64,000 nt of DNA from Suillus spraguei (lineage: Eukaryota; Basidiomycota; Agaricomycetes; Boletales; Suillaceae), in contig JABCPU010000057.1 in NCBI GenBank assembly GCA_016800925.1, forward strand, positions 124,001-188,000. The letters run 5' to 3'. A program made the translations under genes and the position numbers. Of the stretch, positions 1-11,879 are shown piece by piece (position 1 is the stretch's first letter; the number at the start of each line of letters is the position of its first letter). The notes beneath the pieces were generated by a model, which had not been told where the DNA came from, made no database searches, and was given only the letters and a program-made list of their open reading frames with translations.

Positions 1-87
1 TGCAAGTCAGCTGATGTACCCAACCCACAGACACCCCGTAAGCCCGCATAATTGACGTGCCGAATTGAAAATGACTTTTTTTTCCAG

Positions 88-1793
88 AGCTGCCTCAGCA
101 ATACACCAGTCCATCCGAAGTTGATACCAGTTCATCTGAAGTTGATATCATTTCATCCGAAGCTGCTCAAACTATACAACAAGTCATTCACGCCCAATTG
201 GAAAATGCTCCACTTCGTCTAATCGACACCTCCACTGGATGGTTATGTGATCGAGCAGCACAGATCAATACCTTCATGAGAAGCATGGAGTACAAGGAAT
301 CATTATCATCGATGACATGTGTGTCCCTCCAAACGGAGCCCATCAGAGAAGCGGTTGCAGAGTTCTTTAGTTGGGCCATGTTATCGCATAGATGGGAAAG
401 ACACGAGCCGATGTTGCGCGACGTCCACAGCAAGGACGTGTACTCATTGGAACCAGTTGGATCCGTGCCAAAGCTGCAGACGTTCTGCAAAGTTGCTCGC
501 GGTGCGGGGTATCGCTGGGCATGGGGGGCTGATAACTGCTGTATCGACCCGAGCAGCAATGTGGAACTCCAACAATCAGTCAACTCCATGTTCGCCTGGT
601 ATTACTACTCAGCACTCACCATCGTCTATCTATCGGATGTTCCACCTTCGTCACTGCCTGGCGCACTCTCCAGGAGCATTTGGAGTACGCGAGGATGGAC
701 TTTTCAGGAGTTTTTGGCTCCTCTGGTCGTCCTTTTCTACCAAGCAGATTGGTCCCTGTATCTCGACGACCATTCTCCGAACCACAAGGAGTCTCCCATT
801 ATCATGCATGAGTTAGAACATTCAACTGGCATAAATGCAGATGCGCTAGTTGCTTTCCGCCCGGAGACGAGAGGTGCCCGAGAGAAACTTCATTGGGCGT
901 CGACGCGTGTCACCTCACTGCAAGAAGACATCGCGTACTCATTGTTTGGCATCTTTGGCGTCCACCTCCCTGTAATCTACGGTGAGGGGAGACATTTCGC
1001 GCTCGGACGACTCCTGCAGGAGATCATAGCTCAGTCTGGCGATATTTCTACTCTTGACTGGGTTGGAAAACCATCCGAGTTCAATAGCTGTCTTCCAGCT
1101 GAGATTATATCGTACAAGGCTCCGCCGTGCACTCCGCCATCTCTCTCTGAAGACGATATCCAAGAGCGGGTTTCCATGCTGCAAGATACCGTAACTATGG
1201 AGTCGGCTTCGAAACTGTATGCCCTCCTTGAAAAGCTCAGTCCTCCTCGTTTCGCAAACCGCAGATTGCAACTGCCATGCATCGCGTTTCATCTCATAGA
1301 CGTTAGACGGAGGCCTGGTCAAGACGGGAACGGATCTTTCACTTATGAAGTCAAGGCAGACGGTCTTCATGACCTGCTGATCACCACGAAAGATAAACTA
1401 ATTCAGTTCTCACGATCAAGGTCTGCCCGACAGACATTCCTGCTCATTCGTCCATGGAATCGTGATGACCTTGAGCTGCCTGACTTGGGTGATATTGAGT
1501 CATCGGACTCCACAGACGAGTGTGATTATTGGAGTGAGCCTGGATCTCCGTCAGAATCTCATACGCGAGAGAGCGTAAACGAGGGGCTCAAGCCTGGGTC
1601 TCCGTCAGAAACTTATATGCGAGACCTGAGGTTGATCGTTCGCCTTGGGCAGCCTTTTGGGGCACTTCTCTTAGCACAGCAGCGGGGCGGGGAGTATAAG
1701 AGGGTCGCGTCGGATCACAATATCATCGCACAAGTGAAGGATGTTACTTCTGTTGATAACATGATGGACGTCAGGACCCTAGAGATATTGTAA
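88..1793 (+). CDS. HET-domain (heterokaryon-incompatibility-like) protein, 5' partial
   Basis: This is the C-terminal part of a HET-domain protein, a family that triggers cell death on non-self recognition in fungi. The frame is open from an acceptor at 82-87 (ttccag) to TAA at 1791-1793. No in-frame ATG lies between the stop at 72-74 and the conserved region, and position 198 is only a TTG, so the real start is in exons left of the window. The HET signature is clear: AMLSHRW, then RWAWGADNCCID, then the TRGWTFQEFLAP block. After the HET domain comes a conserved tail (EDIAYSLFGIFGVHLPVIYGE). The N-terminal linker carries a 21-bp imperfect tandem repeat (S-S/P-S-E-V-D). Near residues 440-475 of the visible frame the motif PGSPSE-S/T occurs twice. 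The linker before the HET domain resembles the end of the WD40-TPR gene at 48.6 kb, which suggests a TPR-HET architecture. Confidence 0.85.
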
Positions 1794-4295
1794 TTGTAAT
1801 TGCGTTACATAGATTTCGAAGAACGAGTTTCAATATCTCTGACATGTTTTTATTCATACACTAGTGATACTTATGATACATGGAACAATCTCCCAAGACA
1901 TTTGTACTTTTTCTTATGTCGACCTTAACAGAAAATCAAAACCAATAGTAAGATTGTATCACTGGTATGATGAAATCGTCAGAAAAGGTATTGTTTGTGC
2001 CTGACAACCAGCCACTTATCTTTATCAGTCACGGTGTCCTTATCGACTATATCCTTCATTGCTTCTACTTGGCTGAGTGAAGCCGATCGGAAGAGCCAAA
2101 TTGCTCCGCAAGAAACTGAAACTCGAGACTTGTGTAATATAGGATCTTCCTCATCATGGATGACCAAGGCATCATAGCAATACAGTGCGGCTTGTATTGA
2201 CAACAATGACTGGACCATCTTCCGCCGCCTCCTGTAGGAGGGAAAACAATGCTAGGTAGGAGAAACTGAGAAAAGCCCGAAAGTATGCTAACTCGTGAGA
2301 CAACACCACCCTATTGCATGGTTAGTTACTGCATTCGTAGAGGCTGGCCTTCAGCGAACTGATCGAACGTATTACAAAGGCGAAACATCAACCCTTGCAC
2401 TCTTCCGCCGGTGTCATTAGAGAGGGAAAAATTATTGAGTGATAAGCAGAAACTATCCAGGTCAGATAGGACGCTCCGCTTTTTGAATCTGTCTCGTAGG
2501 CTGATTGCAATGTTTCTGAGAAGCGCGGGTCGTAGAGAATGTTCAAGACGCAGAGGAGTACAACACGACAGAGCTCGATGACACGATTATCGACAGACCC
2601 AAATCGGAGAGAATGATTAAGTAGCAGAGAAGTAGTGCAGCCCGATTAAGTTCGACAGTCTCATCAAGGTCAACCAGGATGACCCGCTGGTGGAGTCCAT
2701 CTCAGACGCTGATGGCGAGTTTGCGGATAGACTAGAAGACTAGAAGAGTGACTAATGGACCAGAGGAGTAATGCATCTCGATGAAGCTTGATGACCTTAT
2801 CAAGATCAGACAGGATACTCAGCTGCTGAAAACTGTGACAAGGACTGTGGTCGAGGCAGGTGGGATAAAAATTATGGTCGGGAAGACGAGTCTGCAAGGC
2901 AATTCGATCAAGTTTAAACTCAATGACGGCATTTGCCGGGCAACACGTCTATTATCATGTTTCAGTCTACAGTACAGGTGTACTCCGATCCTTTTGCTCG
3001 ACATAAACTTACACGCTTTGAATTTCAATACTGCTGCCGCGGGGACTAAGTATCTTGAGCAAACCTCGATAGTTCAAGCCCGAAGGAACCGTGGCCTGAC
3101 CTGTCCTTCTTGAACCGACAGTGTACACAGGAAGACTATCTCTGCAATTATTAGCGCCACACAGTAGCTGATGAGCAAAGCATGCGCCTCGATTAGTTCT
3201 TGAATGTGATCGATGCACACGAGCGACCGACTTCACAGCTAGGGACATCAACTTAAAATTCATGAGATAAGTGTATGAAGATGCATGAATGAATGAGATA
3301 CAGCTTCTGCCGAAGATACCCATTTGCGAGCCCTTTTTCGGCATCGACAACAGCGGTTTGGAACCTGTTAGGAGGAAGATGACAGGAGAAATAACTAAGG
3401 GAAAGTGGGTGAGTGTAGGGTTTATCCTTCTCGTCTGAGTCCTCGTCACTGTGCCATCAACAAGAATGATGATGAAATCTAATTTAGCGGGAAAAGACTG
3501 AGCGACCCAAAGTTGACAAACATCCTTACTATCAGACTATGACTATGAAGGCATTTTCAGGTGATTTTTTTCCACATGAAATCCCTTTCTTCGTTGCCGA
3601 CATCAGCCTCCCTGAAAGTTTGTGTCTAATTCGTTGAGTTAGTTACTCTGTTTCATGTCCTCTGAGTCACCATTGAGCATTTTTCATAGGTTCCGGCACA
3701 GACAACAGCGCAAGAAGTTACGACCTGCACCTCATACAATGACGCAATTTCGGACTCAGCTTGGGAGTTGTTGTGGAGCATCTTATCACTGCATGGCCAA
3801 TGCGACAAGAGTACTCGTTCTGAATGGCCCGCAACACTGATGAATAAATATACAGAAGAAGTCAAACACCTGTAACAATTGACTAGAATGGTTGGAGCTG
3901 AGTTTCTAGACTCGGACATGCAAGTCTCCGCGTCATCACACTGCTTTGGTAATGGACACTTGGCAGCTGGTGGATGCGTGCCGACAATTAATGCATTACT
4001 GTGGTCGCAATAGGCTTGGATTGTTCCACAGTGTACGCTTCCACAATCTTTTCCATCATGCTAGTCACCGCTGTGATTGATGATGGGATTATTGTCCACA
4101 ACTCATCAGTTAAGGTGAGTTGTGGTTCTACCAGGAAACTTAAATACGCTCGTCGAATTGCTGCCTTCGCATCATTTCCCCTTTCTCCTCATTCTAATCA
4201 TTGCCCTGCCATCAGGCAAGGTCACTCAAAAGTTGATCACTCCTTCTTCTTCTTCGGAAGCCCCATTCCAGTACTTCATCCAACGCATCGAGCAA
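1794..4295. other. Intergenic region with degenerate repeats
   Basis: No gene supported. About 2450-2860 contains diverged repeats built on a 'caggaggagta...gatga' theme (compare 2455-2660 with 2665-2830). About 3320-3900 is a direct repeat of about 5937-6620. This is the 5' flank of the kinase gene, duplicated together with part of that gene. Confidence 0.4.
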
Positions 4296-5761
4296 ATGTC
4301 TACCGCTCCTAGCATTAGCGCCAACCTTTATTCACCCTTCCCTTCTCTTCGGTACCCTTCTGACCCTCCATCACCCGCCCCTCCAGTCCTCACTCATACC
4401 TTCACGCACTCCGGTACGGCAGAGGTGTCCCAAATTTCTCCCGTGCCATACTACTGGCGCTCCTTTCGTGTTTGGCGCATTTTGGCCGAGGGTGGGTTTG
4501 CCACCGCAATTGGAGCTCAAGACATAGCGTCAAATCGCTTGCATTGTCTGAAGGTCTTTCGAAAGGATCGTCTTAAGCACAGGTCTACGGAACGGGTTGT
4601 TTTTAACGAACTTGAAGTGTACAAGCGTATTGTATCATCGATGCCATTCCCCGCAATCAAATTCATTATGGGACTTCAGATGTCGTTTCAGACAAAAGAT
4701 TATATATGTTTCGCTATGGTATGTTCTTTCCTCCTATGAGCCATTCAAGTTATTTGACGCCATTGAACATCTCTAGGATCTCATGGCCGGTGACCTACGC
4801 ACTTGCATGACGTATCATTCTACATATTGCTCGCAACATGCGGTCAGGTGGACCGCCCAAATAGTAAGTGGTTGTCTTTCCTGGTATTCAATGTCTTACC
4901 CTTCTGACTTTCAAGGCCCTCGGGATCAATGCTCTCCACGAGATAGGCATCATCCACCGGGATATGAAACCCGACAACATCTTGATTGATGTTCGAGAGA
5001 ATGTGCGGATCACTGATTTTGGCTTGAGTTATTTACACAAGGGGCCCTTGGAGCGACAGTGGGGGTATACGGATGATGCGGTGGGAACGACGCATTACAT
5101 GGCACCAGAGATCCTTCACAACAAAATCAACCTTGGTTCTATGAAGTACGGAACACTCGTGGACTGGTGGGCATTAGGCTGTGTCATTTACGAGCTTTTT
5201 TCGAGCAAACACGAGGCATGTTTCGCGTCTTCCTTCACTACTATTTTACTGATACCATCTTGTCAGCTGTTATTTGCTACAGAGGATGCCATATCATTAT
5301 ATGTTTCTTGGTGCTACAACAGTGGCAAAAGATCCAAGGAATACCCTGCCTTTAGAGATTTCCCTGAAAATATCGGGAATTTGATTTCAGGAGTAAGTTT
5401 TATACTATTCGTTTTCCGACACTATCATTTATCTTTACTGCGGTAGTTGCTAGAACCTATCCCGATGTCGCGGTATGGGTTCTTTGATGTCGTAGACCAT
5501 GAATTTTTCTGGCTCGCACATGGCACATCGGAATTCTCCAATCCATACATCCGTGGTAGGTTGACTATGATTTGTTTGAGACAATCGCGCTAAAAATGCT
5601 TTGCAGCGCTTGCACGTGAAAAAATTCCTGAATCACTACCAGAGTTACAATACGGACGAGAGACTCACGCAGCGCCAGTCTGGTTCCCCCTACTTCCCTC
5701 GCACGAATCGCACGTTTCAAATGTAGATTGGATCGATCCAGCGTTTCCTTTTTCATCATGA
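4296..5761 (+). CDS. Serine/threonine protein kinase (AGC-like), six exons, intact
   Basis: Exons 4296-4718, 4777-4863, 4916-5215, 5267-5392, 5447-5555 and 5607-5761 give 399 residues and end at TGA 5759-5761. The ATG at 4296 is the first in frame, since the frame extends upstream only to a GTG. The N-terminus is proline/serine rich. The kinase domain follows: a glycine-rich loop near 65-73 (degenerate, LAEGGFATAIG), ATP lysine in LHCLKVF (about K86), catalytic loop HRDMKPDN (184-191), DFG (204-206), APE (233-235) and VDWWALGCVIYEL. All catalytic residues are present. After DFG the protein continues about 195 residues into an AGC-style tail. The third intron (5216-5266) uses a GC donor and is 51 nt with no in-frame stop, so retention would add 17 residues. 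The substrate cannot be inferred. A truncated copy lies downstream. Confidence 0.85.
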
Positions 5762-5936
5762 TGTATTTGTTTCGTTACGATAGTCTCCATTTCGAGGACT
5801 TTATTCCACCGCATCTTCCATCCTTTCCCCTGTATACTGTAAATAGACAGTAGTCGCGGTGTATTGGGGCCGGAGGCTTGGCTTGTTAACTTCACAATGA
5901 CAATTTATCTTTCCCTCACCAAAAGTGAGATTTGTA

Positions 5937-7015
5937 CCCATTTGGCATTTGCGGGCCCTTTCTCTGCGCCGACAACAGCGGTTTGGAACCTGTTGGGAGG
6001 AACGGTCTGTTGATGTGCCAGGAGAAATAACCAAGGCAAAGTGGGTGAGTGCAGGGTTTATTCTTCTCGCTCTCCTGAGTCCTCATCGTTCATCACTATG
6101 TCTGCCTGTAAAAAAACAGACCGCCAAAATAGTCACCCCAAGCAAATTGAAATGCTGCATTCACCCTCAAGCTTCAAGTGTGTTTTTTTATCTCATAGTT
6201 CAACAGGAATGATTATGATATCTAATTTGGCCGGAAAAGATCTGAGCGACCCAAAATTGACGAACATACTTACTGTGAGACTATCAAAGCACCTTCAAGT
6301 GAGTTCTTTTTCACATGAAAGTGTTTTCTTCGTTGCCGACACTAGCCTGATAGTTTGTTTCTAACTCGTTGGATTGTTGACTCTGTTTCGCGTCCTCTGA
6401 GTCATCATTGAGCATTTTGCATAGGTTTCGGCACAGACAGCAGCGGAAGAAGTTACCACCTGCACCTGAAAAAATGACGCGGTTTCGGGCACAGTTTAGG
6501 GGTTGTTATGAGCATCTTATCACTACATGGTCAATGCAACAAGAGTACCCATTCTGAATGGCCCATCGTCGACACTGATGAATAACTATTTAAAAGAAGT
6601 GAAACGCGTGTGACAACTGCCTTGCATGGACCGTACAAATAGTAAGTGGTCGTCTTTCCTGGTATCCGATGCCTCACAGCTCCGACTTTCAAGGCCCTCA
6701 GGATCAATACTCTCCACGAAATAGGCATCATCCACCGGGATATTGAATCCGAAAACATCTTGATTGATGTTCGAGAGAATGTGCGGATTGCTGATTTTGG
6801 CTTGAGTTATGTAAACCAACACAAGGGACCCTTGGATCGAGAGTGGGGGTATACGGCAAGTGTGGTGGGAACGATACACTGTATGGCACCAGAGATCTTT
6901 CACAACAAAACCAACCTTGGTTCTATGAAGTATGGCGCACCCGTGGATTGGTGGGCATTAGGCTGTGTCGTTTACGGGCTTGTTTTGAGCGAACATGAAG
7001 CATGCTTGGCGTCTT
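5937..7015 (+). pseudogene. Truncated second copy of the kinase with its 5' flank
   Basis: About 5937-6620 repeats the kinase gene's upstream region (about 3320-3900). It then jumps straight to the end of kinase exon 2 and intron 2 (about 6620-6693), so exon 1 and most of exon 2 are missing. Exon 3 is recognisable from 6694 to about 7000. The catalytic loop reads HRDIESEN instead of HRDMKPDN, so the catalytic lysine is glutamate, and GTTHYMAPE has become GTIHCMAPE. Splicing from the only nearby ATG would enter exon 3 out of frame. Similarity ends near 7015 at the position of the parent gene's GC-AG intron, and helicase-like sequence follows. Not expected to make an active kinase. Confidence 0.8.
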
Positions 7016-7019
7016 CCTT

Positions 7020-7440
7020 TCCGCCACGTGTTCTCGAAGACGAGACCTGTCTTCAGCACGCATTCCTTCCCCCGTTCGATGTCTATGTCAATAAATTCAA
7101 CGACAAAATTCTGGACAAACCGCCAGGCGATTTTCGCAAGTATCGCATACAAACATCAAGAGATTCCGCTCACAAGGTATAGAATCTTATTTCAGTTCGG
7201 ACAGCCTGAAAGAAGCGAAACACGCGCCATTGAATGCACTAGAATACGCACCCGATTACCTCGCAATGTTGACCCGTACTGGTGTACCTCATCGCCTAGA
7301 TCTCAAATAGAACTGCATTTGTGCCATTCAACGAAACCTCTCGGTAGAAAAAAGATTAGTCAGAAAGGCATGGGTGCGTGTGATCGCATTGCATCGTGGG
7401 TTCACCAAAGTTCAACTGCTACTGCCGCTAGCATGAGGAC
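7020..7440 (+). pseudogene. PIF1/Helitron-type helicase relic
   Basis: Translation across several frames gives fragments resembling the C-terminal half of fungal PIF1-like (Helitron) helicases: VNKFNDKILDKPPGDFRKY near 7085-7145, then SSDSLKEA from 7194, then DYLAMLTRTGVPHRLDLK ending at a stop near 7310, then AIQRNLSVEK and RVIAL. Frame changes and stops between these blocks show it is dead. The family call rests on remembered family motifs, not a search. It abuts the kinase relic. Confidence 0.5.
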
Positions 7441-8154
7441 TTAGGCTTTGAGAGCATTCTGAATCCTCGTGTCTATCCGCACGTGGCGGTCTGGCACTTC
7501 ATCCCTCATTCTCAAGCTCTTCATCCCGAGAGGCGTCAAGGGCTTCAAGTTAATGCGCGAACCCAGCTTCATAGACGGATCCTTCATCGTGGGATGCCTG
7601 TTCAAGTTCCTGTTGAACTCCGAGAACTGCGTGAACCTTAGAGATATTATGTTTTCTAAAATCAACGATAAATTTAAGACATCGTTCGACAACTTTGGGT
7701 TGAAAGGACGATGTGTGATTTTGAGTTGATTCCCCTCTTTGGATGGAAGACAGAGTTTCAGAGGGGGACGGTTCATATTGCCACATCGATGAGTTTAGAT
7801 GATGTTATTAATAATGACGAAAAACCAGAATGCTAGCACAACGACGGACAAGTCAGAAGGAGTGTAACAAGATAAATAGATAGACCACGCACCTAGTGCG
7901 ACGGCGGACAAGTGAGAAGAGGCGAAAACCTCCTAATTGCCCGCTCGCACTAGGATGCAAGGCAAGGATCGCTCAGCATGCCGTCATGGTGAGAGCGCCC
8001 GGAGCGCGGGAAGGAATAGATCCTTAAGCCCGCCCATAGAAACTCGAAAGTATCGACCAGTTAGACTTGTATAAAGGAAATTAAACTCGATCAATATATT
8101 CATTGGCTTTCTACATACACTGTAAAAAACAAAAAACCAGCAGCTGTCTGAACT
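7441..8154. other. Intergenic, no supported gene
   Basis: Short overlapping ORFs on both strands with no recognisable domain. A short motif (a/gcgacggacaagt-agaag) is repeated at about 7840 and 7898. The 3' end and terminator of the SDHB gene must lie at the right edge. Confidence 0.3.
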
Positions 8155-9257
8155 TCAGTCAGCGGCAAGTTCAAGCTTGATCTTCGCGATAGCTTCTGCA
8201 GGGTTAAGGCCCTTGGGGCAGGTACGTGCGCCTTAAGTGAATAATGAATATGTGAGATACATAACATAAAGTGACTGAAATAACATACAGTTAAAAATCG
8301 TGTGGCAACGGTACATGCTCATCTCGTTCTGGAGTTGCTCCTTTCTCTGGGAGCCATATGAATCCTGTAATCAAAGATACGAATAAAGTTTCATGACATA
8401 TCTCACGAAGGAACACCACGTACACGAGAGTCAGCGATCCAGCGGTATGCTTGCATCAATGTTGCAGGACCCAAGTATTCATCCTGGTTCCACCAATACG
8501 ACGGACAACTTGTCGAGCAGCATGCGCATAGAATACACTCGTACAAACCATCGAGTTTTTTGCGGTCATCCTGCGTTTGTAAGAACTCGCCCTGCTCGGG
8601 TAAGTTATCGTTCTGGAGGTAGGGCTTAATGGACTTGTACTGCTTGTAGAAGAGCGTCAGGTCGGGAACCAGGTCTTTCACGATATACACTGAAGCAAAG
8701 ATATTAAGTCATGCGACGGGAATTTAAAATATCAAAGCGAGGAACGTACTGTGAGGAAGAGGATAAATCTTGGAATTCTTGCTCGGGTTTCTGTCTATGC
8801 GACAGAGACAGGCGAGGGTATTTTGACCATCGATATTCATCGCGCAAGAACCACAGATACCCTCTCTGCAGGAACGACGGAAGGTGAGTGTGGGGTCGAC
8901 TTCATTCTTGATTTTGATGAGTGCGTCAAGGATCTGTTGGAAACGAAGGAAAAAGGCAAGTTCAAATGTCATATGGACAATTATGCAAGCAAGAACGTAC
9001 CATTGGCCCGGTTTGATTGAGATCAATGGTGTAGGACTGTAAAGTAGGTTTCTTGGCTGGTTCGTCTGGGTTCTGTAACATGCACATCGTCAGCTCACCA
9101 TACTTCGATACGTTATGCTTATGCTCACCCAGCGATATATCTTGAATTCCTTGTATAGAGGTTTCTCAAGAGTAGCATAGAATCTTGCTGGCGACGAGGT
9201 GAACGAACGCATGCAGGAACGCAGCGCGCTGGCGCTGGCGGTCTTTGCAACCTGCAT
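8155..9257 (-). CDS. SDHB: Succinate dehydrogenase iron-sulfur subunit, mitochondrial
   Basis: This is the Fe-S subunit of respiratory complex II, carrying electrons from the flavoprotein to ubiquinone at the inner mitochondrial membrane. Exons on the minus strand are 9257-9129, 9072-9001, 8933-8750, 8689-8424, 8364-8289 and 8231-8155. All have GT-AG introns of 56-67 nt, and the product is 267 residues, normal for the family. The start [14 protein letters not shown] is a basic, hydroxyl-rich mitochondrial presequence. The 2Fe-2S ligands are in CREGICGSC plus the Cys of NTLACLC. The 4Fe-4S/3Fe-4S ligands are in [11 protein letters not shown] and CHTIFNCARTC. The histidine of CHTIFN, the position known to change in carboxin/SDHI resistance, is the sensitive-type histidine. 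No lesions seen. Confidence 0.95.
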
Positions 9258-10097
9258 GACTGTGAGTTGTGGAGGAAGGCCGGGAGAAAGATCCCAAGGT
9301 CGCGTGAATTCGGAATGGACGGCTCGCTTTGCCGGGAGTCGGCCTGCGCCTTTCAAGCTCCGACGGGTAGCAGCCAATCGTCGATGCGCTATTACTGACA
9401 ACGCTCTAAATCCGACCCAAACACTTCGTTCTGAATCTCTAGTTCGCACAACCTTGGATGTATTGCACAATATTACACGCGCTGAATACGTGTTCTCGAC
9501 AGGTCTGTGCCATCTCTTAGAATTCGAAGCAAGCAGAGGATCATGCCCTTGAGAGAGAGCTCATTAACCCAGCCCCGGGACTATTGCGCTACACACTGCA
9601 CACGTGTCTCTCCACAGATCTTATGGCTCGACAATATCGAGCTCGCCGCGAGTGCATACGACAGGACTGAGTGTCATTTGAATCATTGTCACCATTGAAG
9701 GTTGTGACATCATCCAAATAACTTGATCTCACGGCATACAGGGATTGGGGAAGATTGCTGTTGTGTGTTGTGACCACTGACTTCGCGTTATATACGTGGA
9801 ACAGCCTATCATTGTATCTCTGATGATTATACAAGTAGTATCATCATAATATAGGACAAGACAGTGATGACACGAACGCGGGATATAAGTGAGGCGGAAT
9901 GCAAGGCACTTGAAGTGTGCACTGAGACTGTTATGATTTATGATACAGATGTTTCACTAGTGAACGCATGTTGAGGTTCTTCTCTTCATCACTATAGTAG
10001 TGTGCAAGGTATGTTGAGGACATCTCAGATTGAAGGTCCACAAAAAAATGCCAGAAACGCACAACAGGCCAAAACCAGTCCATAGGTAGACCAATAG
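9258..10097. other. Upstream region of SDHB, no other gene
   Basis: It should contain the SDHB promoter (minus strand). No clear TATA box or other gene seen. Similarity to the RING-B segment begins near 10098. Confidence 0.3.
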
Positions 10098-11015
10098 GGC
10101 TCTGGAGGCGGGGGAGGGGATTACTGGTGTCGCTATATCGGTGTTGCGGATTACTAAGGTTTTCTAGCTCAGAATGTAATCGGGACCGCTACGAGGACCT
10201 AAGGTAAGTACAATGTAAATGCCGTTGAAACAAATGATCACCTCTCTACATAGGGAAGTTATTTAGGAAAATATTCCTTAACTTAGTGACTCACACAGCA
10301 TGTTCATTCTCTATTTCTGGAATCCTTGAAACCAGACTTCTTTCACTGCCCGAGATGTTTTGGAGTCGTGGTCTGCATTTCGCTTGTTGTTCCGAAGTTG
10401 GCTTCGCAGACGACGATATTCTGCTTTTTCACGCTCGCTCTGATCTTGAAGAGCTTCATGTCGCTGAAGGGAAGTCACAGCAGCTCGAAGAGCCATATGC
10501 TAAAAAATATGAGAAATTAGGAAAGAATCGAATTGGCAGCAAGGACCGATGCAGGACGCACAGAATTAGGGATATCCGGCTGAGACTGCAACCATTCCTG
10601 CACCTCAATAACTACTTCAACAACATCTGCCTCGGGGGTGTTTTCACCCGAGACCAGAGCTATCCGCTGGAGACTGGCATGAGCATCGATAGCATTCCGT
10701 TCAGCATTATCTAGTTCGGGTGGATTCGCAAGGTAAAGCTTCTTGGCACGATAAGACTGGAAAGGTTTTCGATAAAGTGGACATGCACTTGGTGATAAGG
10801 AGCGAAGGCACCTGGGATTTAAGAGTCGGATATGAGATGAATATCGGTGGCTACAAGCTGGCCGTGAGTATGAACGCACGTGAGACAGAAGATGTGACCA
10901 TCGATTGCATGTGGAGAATTAGCAGGTTCTGAAGAGATAGAGTAGGAATCGAGGCAGACGTCACAACAACTTGCAGGATGGACAACAAGCATACTTAGTT
11001 CGTACAAATTTTGTC
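10098..11015 (-). pseudogene. Decayed copy of RING-finger gene B
   Basis: The segment aligns with the 5' part of the RING gene at 41822-44671, introns included, and breaks off at about 10098 just inside the proline-rich last exon. The zinc ligands are damaged: the CGH cysteine is gone (AIDGH for AIACGH, with a 3-nt loss) and the last CxxC is CPLY. Intron 1 and both introns around the 4-nt microexon remain recognisable (gtagAGAGgtgatc near 10245). The coiled-coil stretch ALRAAVTSLQRHEALQ and the linker LDNAERNAIDAHASL are readable. Not expected to give a working RING protein. Confidence 0.8.
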
Positions 11016-11875
11016 TACCACATGTCTATGAGGACGATGTCAACGTGCACATGCCACACTGCAATAATAATGCAATACTTACACTGCTATGATCATAACG
11101 ATGCTCACGCCCGACTCCAGGTCCCACTGCAATAGCAGAACGGCTCACCAAATGGTTTATCGAAGGACAAACTCAAACTTCCCTTGTAGCCGGAAACAAA
11201 TCACAACAACATCCCAATTGTCAGCTTTGCTGACTGGCACACTGGTAGCTATGGGCACGGCGGTACAAACGAGGCATTAAATAATTGAATTATACGAACG
11301 TTTGGGTTAGGGTTAAGCCAAAGAAGGCGCCTTAGTTACTTATCTCTTACTATGCACGGACCTCCAGTTGAACATGCCGACGATCCAGAAACCGCGCTGG
11401 TTCATCGCCAATTCAATTCCAAGCTATATACGCAACCAATCATAGAATTCTCGCACATTCCGTTAGTGAAGGTATTTTTTTACGTTTGACAAATCCCTTC
11501 TCCGCAGCGACTCGAAACTGTAAAAGAATGCCAGTGGGCATTGCGCTCGAGCGTTCAGAGCGCGATTGTTCCCCAGCGAGTACTTGGTGTGCTTAATCCC
11601 GCTGGTCACTATGGTGATTCTTTCTCCATCTTACCAAATACTCTCTCATCGCAGTATCACGCTGAAGGCTGATATATCATTCGCACCTGAAAGCGGGACC
11701 TATTTATGCTGTGACGCTGTATCGCATTCGTTTTGCGACCTCAGGTTGAATCTACAGTTACATCTGTGGAACTTTTTCTAAGTGACTAGACTCCCTTTTC
11801 AGTGACTCTCCGAGATCTTGATTTCGTTAGGGATCAAGCAAGATGGTTACAAGGTGCCAAGGAGTACGGCAAATT
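11016..11875. other. Duplicated intergenic spacer
   Basis: About 11570-11870 aligns with about 44765-45005. The part at about 11090-11560 is specific to this copy. It holds two telomere-like units (GGGTTAGGGTTA, 11304-11315) and no gene. Confidence 0.4.
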
Positions 11876-11879
11876 TAGG

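Noticed and set aside
198..200. Start codon of the HET gene at position 198
   Set aside because: It is TTG; the frame is open upstream to a good acceptor at 82-87, so the true start lies left of the window.
4122..4124. Upstream start of the kinase
   Set aside because: It is GTG; the first in-frame ATG is at 4296 and leads into a sensible N-terminus.
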